Shown piece after piece: positions 7,171 to 8,678 of a stretch of 8,678 nucleotides of DNA. The stretch comes from Parvularculaceae bacterium. Its GTDB lineage: Bacteria; Pseudomonadota; Alphaproteobacteria; Caulobacterales; Parvularculaceae. The stretch lies in NCBI GenBank assembly GCA_004213235.1, contig SHAI01000105.1, positions 1 to 8,678 of the forward strand. The letters run 5' to 3'. Position numbers and translations under genes: made by a program. Position 1 is the stretch's first letter. Each line of letters starts with the position of its first letter. Under the pieces are notes generated by a model, which saw only the letters and a program-made list of their open reading frames with translations, made no database searches and had not been told where the DNA came from.

Positions 7171-7635
7171 CTAAAGGGATGATACAAGCCGGCGTCCAAC
7201 CGGCCAAAGGGCGAAACCGGCGAGTTTGATATGCGCCCAGGCGAACGGCAGACCAATGATCGTGATGGCGAAAAGAAGTGCGGCGAACAAGTGTCCAGCC
7301 GCGAGCCACCAACCGGCCAGAACCAGCCATATTATATTGCCAACGGTGCTGAGCGCGCCACCGAAAATTTCTTCCTCTGGCGCGATTACGCCGGCTGGAG
7401 CTGCGCGGACACCAAATGGCCAAAGGGTATAAAACCCGATGTCAAATGCCGCGCGGGCCCATGGCAGGCCAATTATTGTGATAGCCAGGATGAAGGCAGC
7501 CAAAAACCAGCCAAGTGCAGCTGCTACGCCGCCGCAGATCAACCAGAGGACATTGAGAATAAGGGAAACAGGTGTGATCTCGCTCTCATCTGTCAGAGGA
7601 TGGCCGTAGATCGGGGGAATTTGGTGTCTTTGCAT
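7171..7635 (-). CDS. yccF: YccF-type inner-membrane protein
   Basis: A 154-residue membrane protein with the duplicated YccF (DUF307) domain. The first copy is at about residues 26-76 (LNVLWLICGG, then ITIIGLPWARAAF and LWPFG). The second is at about 97-152 (GNIIWLVLAGWW, then ITIIGLPFAWAHIK and LWPVGRRLV). The repeated ITIIGLP and LWPxG blocks and a length close to the E. coli protein (148) support the call. Hydrophobic segments in both halves suggest up to four membrane passes. The molecular function of the family is not settled. The start at 7635 is the only ATG; its ribosome site is poor, and the first 23 residues are longer than in E. coli, so the true start could be a few codons later. 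It precedes the 643-residue exported protein on the same strand, 109 bases away, with no evidence of a shared role. Confidence 0.92.
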   Translation of the reverse strand: MQRHQIPPIYGHPLTDESEITPVSLILNVLWLICGGVAAALGWFLAAFILAITIIGLPWARAAFDIGFYTLWPFGVRAAPAGVIAPEEEIFGGALSTVGNIIWLVLAGWWLAAGHLFAALLFAITIIGLPFAWAHIKLAGFALWPVGRRLVSSL

Positions 7636-7858
7636 ATCTTACATATGGGCGTTCAACGGCAGAATTTTAGCCCTGTCCAGCGCCGCTCATCGTGGAAATA
7701 CGGCATTTCACCGGATCAGAACCATGTCTGGCACCAAAGACTGCCGAAACGCCCCGGGGCCACTTTGCGTTCATGGGTTATGTTTCAATGCCAATCCACC
7801 TGCAATTCGCCATAGCTGCGTCGTATGAGTGTCGTAATTTCCTGGTGACGTTCCGCCC

Positions 7859-8041
7859 ATGGGAAAAATAGTTAGATATCTGTTCGCCCTATTTGTAGTC
7901 GGGATTTTGTCTTTTGATATCGCCAGTGCTGCAATGCTCGATACTCCATCTCGATACTCCATCTCGATACTCCATCTCGATACTCCATCTCGATACTGGC
8001 GGAAGGCATTGACCAACATGGCTAAAGCGCCATTGTCATGA
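7859..8041 (+). CDS. Possible small secreted peptide carrying a 13-residue repeat
   Basis: A 60-residue ORF whose first 25 residues look like a Sec signal peptide: Lys3 and Arg6, hydrophobic LFALFVVGIL, ending in Ala-Ser-Ala-Ala. The rest comprises LDTPSRYSISILH, then a second partial copy LDTPSRYWRK, and a short basic tail. The repeat comes from the 13-bp DNA tandem array, three units of which give 39 bases and so 13 residues. No good ribosome site precedes the ATG, and I know no homologue. The opposite strand is also open across the repeat, which weakens the case. It may be a chance ORF or the start of a gene damaged by repeat expansion. Confidence 0.3.
   Translation: MGKIVRYLFALFVVGILSFDIASAAMLDTPSRYSISILHLDTPSRYWRKALTNMAKAPLS
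7937..7997. repeat. 13-bp direct tandem repeat, about 4.7 copies
   Basis: The unit CTCGATACTCCAT is repeated four times without error (7937-7988) and followed by a nine-base partial copy, CTCGATACT (7989-7997). The unit length is not a multiple of three, so gain or loss of one copy would shift the frame of any gene reading through it. Perfect identity suggests recent slippage. Confidence 0.97.
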
Positions 8042-8048
8042 TTAGAAG

Positions 8049-8089
8049 CGGGCCATGGTTCGAAATAGGTCATAGTTCGAAACGGCCCG
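8049..8089. repeat. Imperfect inverted repeat with two GTTCGAAA boxes
   Basis: Outer arms CGGGCC (8049-8054) and GGCCCG (8084-8089) are exact inverted repeats. Inside them, the self-complementary TTCGAA occurs at 8059-8064 and 8076-8081, so the arms can pair again after a small internal loop. The same boxes read as a direct repeat, GTTCGAAA at 8058-8065 and 8075-8082, 17 bases apart. No T tract follows, so it is not a classic terminator. It lies about 50 bases before the dehydrogenase remnant and could be a protein-binding site or the relic of one. Confidence 0.6.
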
Positions 8090-8136
8090 TAAGGTTGGCG
8101 TATTTTGGCGGCGTATTTAGTCTGTGCTGATCCAGA

Positions 8137-8678
8137 ATGAAAACGGAGTTAAATATAAAACGGTTTGCAGGAAAGGTGGCCTGGGTCACTGGCGCGTCTT
8201 CGGGCATTGGCGAGGCGACTGCGCGGGCGTTCGCGGATGAGGGTGCTGCGTTAATCCTGTTCGGCCGGGGCGTGGACGCGCTTTAGGCCGTCGCAGACGA
8301 TCTCGATACAGACTGAATGGCCCTCCTATTCGAGGCAACGGATTTTACAGCCTTGCAGGTGTCGCGGATCAGGCGTGGGCGTGGAATCAAAAAGTTGATC
8401 TGTTGATTAATAAAGCCGGGATCAGTCAGCGCAGCATTGCCAAGGAGACAAGCCCGGAGGTTTACCGCACGCTTCTGGACATTGACCTGATGGCACCAAT
8501 TTGGCTGACCCAGTTACAGCTACCTAAAATGGCCGCTGCTGGCGGCGGACATATCGTTGCGATTAGCTCTGTTGCGGGCAGAATTGGCGTTCCCTTACGG
8601 ACAGCTTATTGCGCGGCCAAGCACGGCCTTATCGGATATATGGATGCGCTACGTACCGAGGTTGAGTCCCTTCACAAT
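8137..8678 (+). pseudogene. Short-chain dehydrogenase/reductase (SDR), disrupted and cut by window end
   Basis: The N-terminal part from ATG 8137 reads KRFAGKVAWVTGASSGIG, the SDR cofactor motif (TGASSGIG at 8188-8211). A TAG stop interrupts it at 8284-8286, where SDRs would plausibly have Gln (CAG), and a TGA follows at 8314-8316. Near 8356-8358 the coding frame then shifts as if one base had been lost. From 8358 the homologous frame is open to the window end. It carries NKAG (8409-8420; NNAG in most family members), the catalytic Ser of ISSVAG (8568-8570), and YCAAK with Tyr at 8607-8609 and Lys at 8619-8621. About 180 of a usual 250-270 residues are visible. With three separate lesions a functional product from 8137 is unlikely; a shorter product from a downstream start would lack the cofactor-binding motif. 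The catalytic residues are still intact, so decay is probably recent, or the lesions are sequencing errors. The substrate is unknown. Confidence 0.85.

Larger units (their letters stand above)
7636..8136. other. 500-base stretch without a convincing gene
   Basis: This interval lies between the divergent yccF gene and the dehydrogenase remnant. From 7636 to 7858 I see no recognisable protein or RNA on either strand; it should contain the yccF promoter. From 7859 it holds a possible small secreted-peptide ORF, a 13-bp tandem repeat, and an imperfect inverted repeat (8049-8089). The combination of repeats, weak ORFs and a decayed neighbour suggests a region under little constraint. Confidence 0.6.

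Noticed and set aside
7231..7815. Open frame of 194 codons on the plus strand
   Set aside because: Most of it is antisense to yccF. Its sequence is low in hydrophobic order and rich in Gln, Asn and Cys, and it matches no family I know.
7771..8073. 100-codon minus-strand ORF across the 13-bp repeat
   Set aside because: It stays open partly because the repeat lacks stops in that frame. It has no ribosome site, signal peptide or recognisable motif.
8058..8078. Possible SOS (LexA) box, GTTC repeated
   Set aside because: The alphaproteobacterial LexA box has seven bases between GTTC copies; here the gap is 13.

Overview
The window looks like chromosomal DNA from a mid-GC alphaproteobacterium. 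The best evidence is the HIG1-type twin-membrane gene lying just upstream of etfB-etfA, with a 3-hydroxybutyryl-CoA dehydrogenase after them, which is a familiar alphaproteobacterial gene order. A secreted TPR protein of the kind found with TonB/ExbBD systems agrees with this. I cannot resolve the family from sequence alone, and I see no rRNA, tRNA, insertion sequence, phage gene or CRISPR array.

Layout: (1) 38-1555 (+) encodes an exported tetratricopeptide-repeat protein and ends in a strong intrinsic terminator. (2) 1746-4957 (-) is an energy-metabolism block: the HIG1 protein, then etfB and etfA with a one-base overlap, a terminator-like hairpin, then the 3-hydroxybutyryl-CoA dehydrogenase. 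(3) 5130-7061 (-) encodes a 643-residue exported protein of no family I can name. Its N-terminal half carries a Cys/His/His arrangement like NlpC/P60 (papain-fold) hydrolases. (4) 7171-7635 (-) encodes a YccF-type membrane protein. (5) 7636-8136 has no convincing gene; it holds a 13-bp tandem repeat inside a small possible secreted-peptide ORF and an imperfect inverted repeat. (6) 8137 to the window end (+) is a short-chain dehydrogenase broken by two stop codons and one frameshift.

How the genes work together: ETF takes electrons from acyl-CoA dehydrogenases and passes them to ETF-ubiquinone oxidoreductase. The 3-hydroxyacyl-CoA dehydrogenase carries out the NAD-linked oxidation of beta-oxidation, or the hydroxybutyryl/acetoacetyl-CoA step. 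The HIG1 protein probably sits in the inner membrane, where HIG1 relatives act on respiratory complexes. Block 2 is therefore a fatty acid/short-chain acyl-CoA oxidation module tied to respiration. The TPR protein and the 643-residue protein both have Sec-type signal peptides and should act in the envelope; nothing in the sequence ties either to the ETF block.

The least explained items are the 643-residue exported protein, the repeat-bearing ORF at 7859-8041 with the neighbouring inverted repeat, and the decayed dehydrogenase. The rest is mostly ordinary housekeeping sequence.
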